A stretch of DNA of 12,500 nucleotides from Stramonita haemastoma. Its lineage: Eukaryota > Mollusca > Gastropoda > Neogastropoda > Muricidae. The notes under the pieces were generated by a model. It had not been told where the DNA came from. It worked only from the letters and a program-made list of their open reading frames with translations, and did no database searches. The stretch spans positions 3,181,528-3,194,027 of the forward strand of contig CM060342.1 in NCBI GenBank assembly GCA_030674155.1, read 5' to 3'. The translations under genes were made by a program, and so were the position numbers. Position 1 is the stretch's first letter. Each line of letters begins with the position of its first letter. Positions 1 through 7,100 of this stretch are shown in pieces.

Positions 1-2
1 AA

Positions 3-374
3 ATAGAAAGTATATTAAAACTCGATTTTCATGAAATTAGTTCACTATTAGTGAAGCATATGCATAAATTCTATTTACGAGAAAATTCAGAACTGGGGTC
101 TTGCCCAAGACACATTTCAAATATAATATATAAACTGCGTTTAAACTCATGGAAAACCAAGTATTCCCAAAATGTTGTGTGTACTTGTTCTCACTCTTTA
201 TCTTGTGAACACATTCTTTTTGATTACCCTATTTTGACATCATTGTACAAAAATTCTGGTATATATCTGAAAAGGCAATCTGTGGGTTTACTCACTCGTA
301 GACCAGAAATTGTTGATATTGCTGAAGTTATTTCTCGGTCTGGTGTTAATGTTCTGTTATACGTTTTCTTTTGA
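3..374 (+). CDS. Partial non-LTR retrotransposon ORF (C-terminal end, RNase H/Zn-finger-like tail)
   Basis: The frame is open from the window edge to a TGA at 372-374, so the true start lies upstream and the internal GTG at 51 is not a start. About 123 residues are visible. Near nucleotides 126-230 there is a basic stretch, YKLRLNSWKTKYS, then C-x1-C-x7-H-x4 followed by Tyr. This resembles the Cys/His motif that ends the reverse transcriptase or RNase H polyprotein of I/Nimb/Jockey-type non-LTR elements, written C-x1-3-C-x7-8-H-x4-C in that family. The final Cys is replaced by Tyr (TAC, 225-227), which suggests a decayed copy. The protein would act in target-primed reverse transcription. No catalytic residues are in view. 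The family call is from recalled patterns and was not searched. Confidence 0.6.
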   Translation: MESILKLDFHEISSLLVKHMHKFYLRENSELGSCPRHISNIIYKLRLNSWKTKYSQNVVCTCSHSLSCEHILFDYPILTSLYKNSGIYLKRQSVGLLTRRPEIVDIAEVISRSGVNVLLYVFF

Positions 375-482
375 ATTTAATTGTTGGACTTGTTTTAGAT
401 ACTTGTAATTCTTTCTCTTTTTTTAAAAGTCTAATATCACCTAGAGTGAACAGACTTTAAATGAAAAACAAACAAACAAAAC
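375..482 (+). mobile_element. 3' UTR and A-rich tail of the non-LTR element
   Basis: AT-rich sequence follows the stop codon. It ends in ACTTTAAATG and then repeated AAAC units (about 464-482). A short simple-repeat tail after a TTTAAATG-like end is typical of many invertebrate non-LTR elements. A different element begins directly afterwards. Confidence 0.5.
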
Positions 483-500
483 TGGGGTGAGCTGCAGATC

Positions 501-831
501 GCAGGGAGACTGTCTGTGACAAGGTGGACTTATCAGGAACCAAGCTCTGTTGGTTTGAGGGGATTTCGGATGAGACTGTAAACCGAGGGAGGCCCCGTGT
601 GCCAACGCACGCAGAACATCTTGCGCACACGTTAAATCCTGTTCCGCTTGTCGTAAGAGTAGGCCATCGTGTGCCGGTGGGAAGAGAGGACAGGATTCAC
701 ACAACTGCATACACATGAGGACTGGATGTAAAAATATATATATATAAAGCACAAGAGTGCTTATTCCATTATTCTCGAAATAAAAGAATAAAATATAAAA
801 GAATAATATAAAAAAAAAAAAAAAAAAAAAA
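501..831 (+). mobile_element. SINE-like element with composite core and poly(A) tail (copy 1)
   Basis: Domains in order: a head at 501-558 (repeated at 854-911); a central domain TTTCGGATGAGACTGTAAAC at about 564-590 that is also present in the tRNA-SINEs at 2834-3262 and 11559-11975; a second domain with GCACGCAGAACATC and GCGCAC at about 605-645; an AAGAGTAGGC segment at about 653-690; an AT-rich linker; a 3' body with GGACTGGATGTAAAA and TGCTTATTCCATT; then CGAAATAAAAG and a run of 21 A (811-831). The middle recurs at 12111-12240 and the 3' body at 10735-10850, both on the same strand. I see no clear pol III A or B box in the head. The AATAAA hexamers before the tail could mean a pol II-like or LINE-derived 3' end. 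Retroposition is inferred from the tail; I found no target-site duplication. Confidence 0.65.
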
Positions 832-853
832 CAACTAGGATTGGCTATGGACT

Positions 854-911
854 TCAGGAAGATTGTCTGTGACAAGGTGAATTAATCAGGAACCAAGCTC
901 TGTTGATTTGA
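854..911 (+). repeat. Second, isolated copy of the SINE head
   Basis: These 58 bp match 501-558 almost without gaps, sharing blocks such as GTCTGTGACAAGGTG and ATCAGGAACCAAGCTCTGTT. Similarity stops where copy 1 enters its core (after about 558). It is either a truncated insertion or a duplication of the head downstream of the poly(A) run. Confidence 0.75.
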
Positions 912-984
912 TAGGAGGAGCGGTGCTTGGTAGTGCTTCGCACTTGCCCACACATTTCACCAGCACTCATGCACGCACATGTAC

Positions 985-989
985 ACGCG

Positions 990-1058
<69 letters not shown>

Positions 1059-1072
1059 GTACATGCGCGCGC

Positions 1073-1105
<33 letters not shown>

Positions 1106-1112
1106 GTACATG

Positions 1113-1143
<31 letters not shown>

Positions 1144-1147
1144 CCTA

Positions 1148-1182
<35 letters not shown>
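985..1182. repeat. Composite (GC)n/(AC)n/(CT)n microsatellite
   Basis: An alternating CG run (985-998) leads to (AC)n, then AGTACATGCGCGCG, a second (AC)n, AGTACATGCGCGC again, a third (AC)n, and finally (CT)n at 1150-1182. The repeated AGTACATGCGCG interruption shows that a larger unit was duplicated as well as the dinucleotide. The purine-pyrimidine alternation is prone to Z-DNA. A run of 14 G lies further on at 1233-1246. Confidence 0.95.
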
Positions 1183-1186
<4 letters not shown>

Positions 1187-1330
1187 AAAGCCCTTGGGGA
1201 GAGAGGAGTGGCAGGGAGTGGGGGAGAAGTGAGGGGGGGGGGGGGGAGATCCTTCAGGAAATGAGGTTCTAACCGTGGCGATCTTTTTCGGGGATGACTC
1301 AGGGGTGGGTGGCCGTTTGATCAACTAGTG

Positions 1331-1332
1331 CA

Positions 1333-1364
<32 letters not shown>

Positions 1365-1407
1365 GCCTGTCTGCCTGTCTGTCTGTCTGTCTGCCTGTCT
1401 GTCTGCC

Positions 1408-1440
<33 letters not shown>

Positions 1441-2104
1441 TATTATCCATTCTCTTATTTACCTGTACAGACTTTCTGGCTTACAAGTCTGCTTGCCTGT
1501 CTGACTGTCTGTATGTCAGTCTGTCTGTCTGTCTGTATGCCTGTCTGTATGTCTGTCTGTCTGTATGCCTGTCTGTCCGTCTGTCTGTATGCCTGTCTGT
1601 ATGTCTGTCTGTATGCCTGTCCATCTGTCTGTATGTCTGTCTGTCCGTCTGTCTGTATGCCTGTCTGGCTGTATGTCTGGCTGTCTGTCTGTATGGCTGG
1701 CTGTATGCCTGTCTGTCTGTCTGTCTGTCTGTCTGTATGGCTGGCTGTATGCCTGTCTGGCTGTCTGTCTGTATGCCTGTATGGCTGGCTGTATGCCTGT
1801 CTGTCTGTCTGTATGCTTGTCTGGCTGTCTGGCTGTATGCCTGTCTGGCTGTCTGTATGCCTGTCTGGCTGTCTGTATGCTTGTCTGGCTGTCTGTATGT
1901 CTGGCTGGCTGTATGCCTGCCTGTCTGGCTGTCTGTATGCCTGTCTGGCTGTCTGTCTGGCTGTATGCCTGTCTGTCTGTCTGTATGCCTGTCTGGCTGG
2001 CTGGCTGTCTGTATGCCTGTCTGGCTGTCTGTCTGGCTGTATGCCTGTCTGTCTGTCTGTATGCCTGTCTGGCTGTCTGTATGGCTGTATGCCTGTCTGT
2101 CTGT
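1331..2104. repeat. Expanded (CTGT)n tetranucleotide array with TATG/CTGG/GCCTG variants
   Basis: Pure CTGT repeats with a few GCCTG variants fill 1331-1440. A partial minisatellite block (1441-1510) interrupts. Then about 590 bp of CTGT mixes with CTGTATG, CTGG and TGCCTGT variants that themselves recur in higher-order strings such as CTGTATGCCTGTCTGGCTG. The long open frames on both strands here arise because a tetranucleotide without stop triplets is open in several frames; their Cys/Leu/Ser/Val and Gln/Thr/Asp/Arg translations are not genes. Confidence 0.95.
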
Positions 2105-2581
2105 CTTAGTATTTCTCTTATCTTCCTATAGATATAGACTTTTTTGACTCGACTGTATGCCTGTCTGTCTGTCTGTCTCATGGATCTCTCTTATCTTACA
2201 TGTACAGACGTTCTGGCTTACAAGTCTGTATCTATGCCTCTCTGTCTGTCTTAGTATCTCTCTTATCTTACCTGTACAGACTTTCTGGCTTGTCTGTCTT
2301 GCCTGTCTTCTGTCACTGTCTGCCTTGCCTGTCTGTCTGTCTGTCTGCTTAGTATCTCTCTTATCTTACCTGTTCAGACTTTCTGGCTTACAAGTCTGTA
2401 TCTATGCCTCTAGTCTGTCTGTCTTAGTGTCTCTTGATCTACGTACAGACTTTCTGGCTTGTCTGTTGCCTGTCTGTCTGCCTGTCTGCCTGCCTGTCTG
2501 TCTGTCTGTCTTAGTATCTCTCTTATCTTACCTGTTCAGACTTTCTAGCTTACATGTCTGTATGCCTCTCTGTCTGTACTG
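2105..2581. repeat. 72-98 bp minisatellite, six units continuing the CTGT array
   Basis: Units start with CTTAGTATCTCTCTTATC or a variant at about 2105, 2177, 2250, 2348, 2423 and 2510. Each holds a conserved block of about 55-60 bp (TTACCTGTACAGACTTTCTG, then GCTTACAAGTCTGTATC) and then a (CTGT)n-type spacer of variable length. A seventh, partial unit lies at 1441-1510 inside the tetranucleotide array. Units at 2250 and 2423 lack the ACAAGTCTGTATCTATGCC portion, and the unit at 2105 is the most diverged. Length variation sits almost wholly in the CTGT part. Confidence 0.9.
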
Positions 2582-2744
2582 CATAGCCTTGGTGGTTAGA
2601 CTTAAGCGTTGTGTGCCTGTGCGTGTTTAGAGTTTCGTTTGAGACAGTTAAGTACCTATTTTCCACGAATTTTTGTTGTAAGGTTGGAGTTTTTAAGGAG
2701 GTGTGTTGGTTGTTTTGTGTTTTGTTTGTTGTTGTTGTTTTGTA

Positions 2745-2799
2745 GGGGGGGGGGGTGGGGGGGTTTCTCTTTTTTTTCTTTTTTTTTTTGGGGGGGGGG
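2745..2799. repeat. G-run / T-run tract (G-quadruplex-prone)
   Basis: G runs at about 2745-2755, 2757-2763 and 2790-2799 flank a T/C-rich stretch on the plus strand. They follow GTT repeats. The purine/pyrimidine strand bias and G runs could form quadruplex or triplex structures. This is simple sequence; no promoter is implied. Confidence 0.8.
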
Positions 2800-2833
2800 T
2801 CCTCTTTCAATAGCACAGAGCAAGTGGCGTTTA

Positions 2834-3262
2834 TTTTTTTTTTCATTTCATTTTCATATCACTAAGTCACGGCAGATTTCTCTGCGTAAAATTCGGGTTG
2901 CTCTACTGGAAAGAGCGCGTCGCCACGTCACAAAAGCAGGGTCATCCTTTTTTTTTTTTCCTGTGTGCATCTGTATTTGTTTCCATATCCGAGTGCTTTT
3001 TTATCTACAGAAATTTGCCAGGGAAAAAGTTCTCTTTAGTTTCCGTGGGTTCTTTTTCGTGCGCTAAATAATTAGATGCAACACACGGGGCTCGGTTTAT
3101 TGTCTCATCCGAAAGACTTAGCATCCACACCACCACTCATGGGTCTAATAGATGGGGGAAAAGTTTCGGACCCAAACGGGATTCGAACCCCCGCACACTT
3201 CTGACCCGGACTTTTCCGCTTTCTAGACAGATGGTTACCTCTGGACCACCTGTCTACATACA
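2834..3262 (-). mobile_element. tRNA-derived SINE, copy 1
   Basis: Read on the minus strand, the head has an A-box-like TGGTCCAGAGGTAA (complement of 3235-3248) and a B box GGTTCGAATCC (complement of 3179-3189) that matches the pol III consensus. Next come a central domain TTTCGGATGAGACAATAAAC (about 3091-3115), a conserved AGAACCCACGG segment, and a 3' end with the small hairpin CAGAGAAATCTG (about 2873-2884) and an A-rich tail (2834-2842). The flanks TGGCGTTTA (2825-2833) and TGGTGTTTA (3263-3271) differ at one CpG-type position and look like a target-site duplication. The element lies in the same orientation as the copy at 11559-11975. It is non-coding and would depend on a LINE for mobility. 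Frames crossing it are not genes. Confidence 0.85.
3179..3248 (-). promoter_or_regulatory. Internal pol III promoter (A and B boxes) of tRNA-derived SINE
   Basis: The B-box complement at 3179-3189 is an exact GGTTCGAATCC. The A-box-like sequence lies about 45-55 bp upstream on the minus strand, as in tRNA genes. This copy keeps both boxes, so transcription remains possible. I infer function only from the consensus match. Confidence 0.65.
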
Positions 3263-3406
3263 TGGTGTTTAGTGCTGGTGATGTAAAGTTTTTCCTACCA
3301 CTTTCCTGTTTCCTGCGAAGTACTTTGGCATGGCTCATTAATTAATGACCTTAATTACCTCTTCGCTCTGCTCTCAACGAGGTCACTATACAGTATACTG
3401 TCTCCT

Positions 3407-3499
3407 TGTGTGTGTGTGTGTGTGTGTGTTTGTAGTGTGTGTGTGTGTTGTGTGTGTGTGTGTGTGTGTGTGTGTTGTGTGTGGTGTGTGTGTGTTGTA

Positions 3500-3543
<44 letters not shown>

Positions 3544-3553
3544 TGTGTGTGTG
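3407..3553. repeat. (TG)n/(GA)n microsatellite, left arm
   Basis: TG repeats with single-base interruptions run from 3407 to about 3500, then (GA)n from 3504 to 3541, then TG again to 3553. The GA-TG portion is complementary in inverted order to the CA-CT array at 3620-3757. Confidence 0.95.
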
Positions 3554-3618
3554 CGTCCATGTGCGTTTAGACCTGTGTATTTGTGTTACAATGAAATTTT
3601 GTTTGCAAGGGGAAAAGT

Positions 3619-3759
<141 letters not shown>

Positions 3760-3803
3760 CCCCTCTCCTGCCTCTCTCCCATCTTGCCCCCCCCCCTCCC
3801 CCC

Positions 3804-4120
3804 TTTGACCACAGAAGCAGAAACCACTATCATAAGCAGTTCTAACCTCAATCACTCCATGTATACAGTACAGGGCATTAAACACATGATCACACAGGCA
3901 GAACCACAGAGCGAGCAAGCTGTACCCAGTTAGGTTAACCAGCCTTCCCTCCTGCTTCCTAAGCCTCCATGTATTGCCCGCACAAACAAGCCGGGATTGA
4001 TATCACCGGTTCTGGATCTGTTCCTTACGAGTGAGTGAGTGAGATGAGCACAGCGAATCAGAGCAAGGATCCATGCATGTACTTAAACAGGATGCACGCA
4101 GGCATGTTCTTAACAGTAAC
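3804..4120. other. Unannotated unique sequence
   Basis: Ordinary mixed-composition sequence with a short GAGT repeat near 4029-4042. I see no convincing exon, RNA gene or repeat match within the window. A short minus-strand frame at 4003-4206 ends in the C-rich tract and shows no recognisable domain. Confidence 0.4.
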
Positions 4121-4158
4121 ACCCCCCACCACCCACCCCACCCCTCCCACCCCCACCC
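4121..4158. repeat. C-rich tract (minus-strand G-quadruplex / i-motif candidate)
   Basis: Five or more C runs of three to six are separated by A or T. The minus strand therefore carries spaced G runs that fit the usual quadruplex pattern. Confidence 0.75.
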
Positions 4159-4290
4159 TTTCATCCACGTGTCTGCTAGCTGCAAGTTATTAACGATATG
4201 ATGCAACCATTATTGACTTCGAATGTTCCTGGGGTTTTTTTTGTATGGTGTGTCTTTCTTGTCAGAAGCCTTTTTTTCTTGCAGTAAAGT

Positions 4291-4627
4291 TTCTTGTTGT
4301 TGTTGTTGTTGTTCTTTTCTTCTTCTTCTTCTTCTTCTTTCTTCTTCTTCTTCTTCTTCTTCTTCTTCTTCTTCTTCTTCTTCATTCTTCTTCTTCTTCG
4401 CAATTCTTCTTCTTCTTCTTCTTCTTCTTCTTCTTCTTCTTCTTCTTTTCTTCTTCTTCGCAATTCTTCGCAATTCTTCGCAATTCTTCTTCTTCTTTTC
4501 GCAATTCTTCTTCTTCTTCTTCTTCTTCTTCGCAATTCTTCTTCTTCTTCTTCTTCTTCTTTTTTTCTTCTTCTTTCTTCTTCTTCTTTTCTTTCTTCTT
4601 TTCTTCTTCTTCTTCTTCTTCTTCTTC
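4291..4627. repeat. (GTT)n then long (CTT)n polypyrimidine array with CGCAATT interruptions
   Basis: A short TTG repeat (4291-4312) precedes about 310 bp of CTT repeats. Six copies of the interruption CGCAATTCTT occur (about 4399, 4459, 4469, 4479, 4500 and 4531), three of them in direct tandem at a 10-bp period. The plus strand is nearly pure pyrimidine, the type of sequence that forms intramolecular triplexes. The Phe/Ser/Leu or Glu/Arg/Lys open frames here are artefacts of the trinucleotide. Confidence 0.95.
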
Positions 4628-4800
4628 GTCGTCGCGTCGTCGTCGTCGTCGAACGCTCACATAGCAACTATTTTTGTCTGTCTTCTTCTTTGTCGTCGTC
4701 GTCGTTGTCGAACGCTCACATAGCAACTATTTTTGTCTGTCTTCTTCTTTGTCGTCGTCGTTGTCGTCGTCGAACACTCACATAGCAACTATTGATGTCT
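4626..4800. repeat. 59-62 bp minisatellite, three units
   Basis: Each unit has a (GTC)n stretch, then GAACGCTCACATAGCAACTA (positions 4651, 4710 and 4772; the third has GAACACTC), then TTTTTGTCTGTCTTCTTCTT in the first two. The spacing of 59 then 62 bp reflects different numbers of GTC triplets. The array abuts the CTT tract, and its own unit holds CTTCTTCTT, so the two probably share an origin. Confidence 0.9.
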
Positions 4801-5091
4801 GTCATATGAGCGAAAATGAGGTTGCGCTGCCGTTAAGCGCCTAACAAGTCAGGCCCTGCGCGTCTGCTTTCCTGTGTGGTTTCTGCTGTAGTAATGATGA
4901 TGACAGCTTTGTGTTGCTGTGAGTACTTTGGAAAACACACCCACATAGATGTGTAGATTGTAGAGGTGTTCCTTTTCGTGACCCCCAGCTAGTGTTTGTT
5001 GTTGGAATATATTCATAGCATTCTTGAAGTCTTGTTGTTATTCTTTAACGTGAGAGGGGGTTATTCCAATCCAACGACCCTTACTGTAGTT
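4801..5091. other. Unannotated unique sequence
   Basis: Mixed-composition DNA between the minisatellite and the 5S-like SINE. No open frame with a recognisable domain, no RNA gene and no repeat partner elsewhere in the window were seen. Confidence 0.4.
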
Positions 5092-5384
5092 AGGTAAAGG
5101 TAAAGGTATCCCATAACCTAGGCGGTCGTAGGGGAGCGAGGCATCAGAGACCTCAGCTTCTCTAAGGGCCAGCATATTGAGGGCGGCGCCCATCTCCTCT
5201 CCCTCGCTGCTTTACCTTCCCTGACCTTAAAGAGGGCGGTATCTATTGACAGCTGGGTGAACTGGGGGACTGTATTGAAGCCAAGGCGCGCAAGCAGTCA
5301 CCTATCCAACTGGTAACCACGCTCAACGCTGCTTAACTTGACTGGGGGAAAGCGAGTGCTCTGACCACTTAGCTACCCCGCTCA
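5092..5384 (-). mobile_element. Chimeric tRNA/5S rRNA-headed SINE, copy 1
   Basis: On the minus strand the element begins near 5384 with a tRNA-like D-arm region including TAGCTAAGTGGTCAGAGCAC (complement within 5348-5383). It then carries a segment starting AAGTTAAGCAGCG and running through TTGGATAGGTGACTGC (complement of 5294-5339). That segment aligns without gaps to the internal control region of animal 5S rRNA as I remember it. A body with GAGATGGGCGCCGCCCTC follows, and it ends in GATACCTTTACC plus a second TTTACC unit (5092-5104), a short simple-repeat tail as in many SINEs. The same element is at 8061-8521 on the same strand. A 5S origin is known for the SINE3 class; fusion with a tRNA-like A-box region is my inference. 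No target-site duplication was seen. Confidence 0.75.
5294..5383 (-). promoter_or_regulatory. Hybrid pol III control region (tRNA-like A box plus 5S-like ICR)
   Basis: A tRNA-type A box (TAGCTAAGTGG) lies about 40 bp upstream of a 5S-type box A / box C pair on the minus strand. In 5S genes the latter binds TFIIIA, and in tRNA genes the former binds TFIIIC. Whether either is used is unknown. Confidence 0.5.
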
Positions 5385-5544
5385 CTCACAATATCTAAAA
5401 AAAATATATATATAGATCAGATATAAATTTGCTCTTTGTGGTTATATATTATTCGTTTAGAGACGCATACCTTTGCCCTCTGTTGTTTCTGAAGCACAGA
5501 AGTGTTTTCCGTAGCTTTTCAAGTGTGTCATTAAACTCGGTGTG

Positions 5545-5583
5545 TGTACGTGTGAGACACAGAGAGAGAGAGAGTGAATGAAT

Positions 5584-5618
<35 letters not shown>

Positions 5619-5823
5619 ATATGTCTATCCACTAAAAGGGGGTTTTAGACTCTGTGTGTGTGTGCGCGCGCATGTGTGCCTGTGCTGCGTGCGTGTGTAT
5701 GTGTGTGTGAGAAAGAGAGAGAGATTCTGATTGATAGATAGATGGATGGATAAGATAGATAGTCAGACAGACAGACATAGATATGACATCATAGATAGTC
5801 AGACAGAGATATGACATCAGTAA
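5545..5823. repeat. TG/GA microsatellites and GATA/GACA-type repeats
   Basis: (GA)n at about 5560-5574, (TG)n at 5585-5615, and interrupted TG/GC/GA repeats at 5655-5725 are followed by GATA/GATG and CAGA repeats from 5730. A larger unit, ATAGATAGTCAGACAGA to ATATGACATC, occurs twice (about 5754-5790 and 5792-5819), the first copy having extra GACA units. Confidence 0.9.
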
Positions 5824-6158
5824 TAGTGTATCTTGCCATTACCCACCCAGGAAGAAATTAAAACTCCTCCTTTTGTCGCTAATACTGCACCATACTTGGG
5901 CGTCTGGAAGATGTTTGTTCCCTGCTGCTCTTCCCTGACTATAGTGTGTGCAGGACTGTGTCAGAGAGACCTTGCACGGCTGCAGAATGATTGCCGCAGA
6001 AATATATACTGGGCTGATTCGATCCAGAGACAGACACACGAAATTTTATTTTCTGAGGGAGGGAGAGAGTGTGTGCAATGAAGTAAACGTACGTTGGGTC
6101 GGAGCGTTTTAAGACCTCTAAAAGTCCTTGAGAAGATCAATGCTCTGACTGAAAAAAT
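5824..6158. other. Unannotated sequence with one small open frame
   Basis: An 82-codon plus-strand frame (5833-6081) and an antisense 66-codon frame cross this stretch. Neither shows a domain, signal peptide or repeated partner. Bacterial-style start calls mean little in this genome, so I do not call a gene. Confidence 0.35.
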
Positions 6159-6174
6159 TGTGTGTGTGTGTGTG

Positions 6175-6229
<55 letters not shown>

Positions 6230-6267
6230 TCGTATGTAATGTGATATTGATATATATATATATATAT
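6159..6267. repeat. (TG)n microsatellite and (AT)n tract flanking the hAT-like element
   Basis: TG repeats run from 6159 to about 6226 with one interruption. After 23 bp comes (AT)n at 6250-6267. The AT tract stops exactly where the CAGAG terminus begins and resumes at 7833. Confidence 0.95.
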
Positions 6268-6281
6268 CAGAGCATAGAATT
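6268..6281 (+). repeat. Left terminal inverted repeat of hAT-like element
   Basis: CAGAGCATAGAATT, directly preceded by ATATATAT. Confidence 0.65.
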
Positions 6282-6283
6282 CT

Positions 6284-6352
6284 CCGCGTTTCCGCGGATT
6301 TCCGATTTTTTAAAACTGATTTCCGCGGAAAAAAACCCACTTTCCGCGGAAA
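6284..6352. repeat. Subterminal CCGCGG palindromes
   Basis: CCGCGG occurs at 6292-6297, 6323-6328 and 6343-6348, with a related CCGCG at 6284. The last two sit in perfect 12-bp palindromes TTTCCGCGGAAA (6320-6331 and 6341-6352) whose starts are 21 bp apart, about two helical turns. Clustered short motifs near the ends of hAT elements are transposase-binding sites in characterised members; that role is inferred here. Confidence 0.55.
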
Positions 6353-6384
6353 AAAAATCAGGGGGAAAAAAAAAACGAAACCAG

Positions 6385-6696
6385 ATGAAATTCTCAAATG
6401 GTGTGAGTGTCGTCAAAGGGTTCAGTTCTCACTCACTAGACTCGGTAGGCCTAGCAAAATGGCTAGCATATGCGGGAGAACGATCGTGGATCGGACTCAA
6501 TGCTTATGATGACAGAGGATGCAAAAATGCATGGAAATGGGAGTGGGTGGATGGTGAAGTCAAGGCTGGGGATCGAAATGTGTGGATTGGCGAGCACATT
6601 GGCAAACTGGATGCTGCAGGCAAAGCCTTTTGCGAAGCTTGCCAGTGCGACATTCGCTATGCTAGCCAGGGCCGCAGAGTGCTTGAAGACCATTAA
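6385..6696 (+). pseudogene. Broken BED-like zinc-finger fragment (hAT transposase N-terminus candidate)
   Basis: In the frame open from ATG 6385 to TAA 6694-6696 there is an aromatic cluster AWKWEWVDG (from 6529). About 30 residues later comes C-x2-C (TGC at 6631 and 6640) followed by 16 residues and His (6691). BED fingers have C-x2-C, a variable loop, then H-x3-5-[H/C], with conserved aromatic residues upstream, so the first three ligands fit and the fourth is lost to the stop right after His. The same frame resumes for about 30 codons from 6727 with low-complexity Asn/Thr/Gln-rich sequence. No DDE catalytic domain follows. The true N-terminus is uncertain. The link to hAT transposase rests on position inside the CAGAG-ended element and on motif spacing. 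Confidence 0.4.
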
Positions 6697-6894
6697 TTTT
6701 GCAAAAGGCAAAACACAAGAAGGTGATCTAGCCTACCCCATCCGCGGGAATACAACTTTTGCAGACTGACACAAGAGAAAAATACTGCTGTGGACAACAC
6801 TCAGGATATCCAAGCAGGGAAGAAAACATAATGCAGCTTCTTCAGAAAATGAGAAACAGATCAAGTGTACATAAACAGGCAGACACAGGATAAT

Positions 6895-6985
6895 CAGGCA
6901 TGGTACATCTCCACGAATTCGCGGAAATCCGCGTAAAAGAAAAAAAAAAAAGAAAAGAAAAATAACGAAACCCACAGAGAAACCA
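6895..6985 (+). repeat. Diverged direct copy of the element's left-end module
   Basis: CAGGCATGGTACATCTCCAC, GCGGAAATCCGCG, an A-rich run and ACGAAACCCA parallel the order CAGAGCATAGAATTCTCCGC, CGCGG, an A-rich run and ACGAAACC at 6268-6390. Identity is modest, and the A-rich segments align trivially. Confidence 0.35.
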
Positions 6986-7082
6986 GTCAAATAATGCCCA
7001 GTACTTCCCTTCTCTTCTTTACATCACCAGTCTACTAGGTATCTGTTGACAGAAGGGTGTCAGTTGCAGCTGTAAGGCTAGA

Positions 7083-7100
7083 GGGGGGGGGGGGGGGGGG
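7083..7100. repeat. Run of 18 G
   Basis: Homopolymer inside the hAT-like element; likely length-variable and error-prone in assembly. Confidence 0.9.

Noticed and set aside
441..875. 144-codon minus-strand frame
   Set aside because: Antisense of the SINE, its poly(A) tail (read as poly-Phe) and the LINE 3' UTR.
1513..2181. Long open frames on both strands (about 200 codons), rich in Cys/Leu/Ser/Val or Gln/Thr/Asp/Arg
   Set aside because: They are translations of the CTGT tetranucleotide array, which contains no stop triplets in several frames. Composition has no protein-like variation.
2105..2581. CRISPR-like array of repeats and variable spacers
   Set aside because: The spacers are themselves CTGT repeats of varying length, the repeat block is 55-60 bp and diverged, and the context is eukaryotic.
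2609..3067. 152-codon plus-strand frame
   Set aside because: It crosses G/T homopolymer runs and the antisense of a SINE; the apparent residues come from those repeats.
3179..3248. Possible tRNA gene (A and B boxes present)
   Set aside because: The acceptor and anticodon stems do not close, and the sequence continues into a SINE body that is repeated at 11559-11975.
4176..4785. Poly-Ser/Phe/Leu and poly-Glu/Arg/Lys frames
   Set aside because: Direct readings of the (CTT)n tract and the adjacent minisatellite in different frames.
5294..5339. Possible 5S rRNA gene
   Set aside because: Only the internal control region resembles 5S. The 5' third and the 3' closing stem are absent, and the segment belongs to a dispersed element with a second copy at 8431-8475.
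5092..5395. Target-site duplication for the 5S/tRNA SINE copy 1
   Set aside because: I compared both flanks and found no direct repeat longer than chance.
5833..6081. 82-codon plus-strand frame
   Set aside because: No domain, no repeat partner and no supporting splice or start context; an antisense frame of similar length exists.
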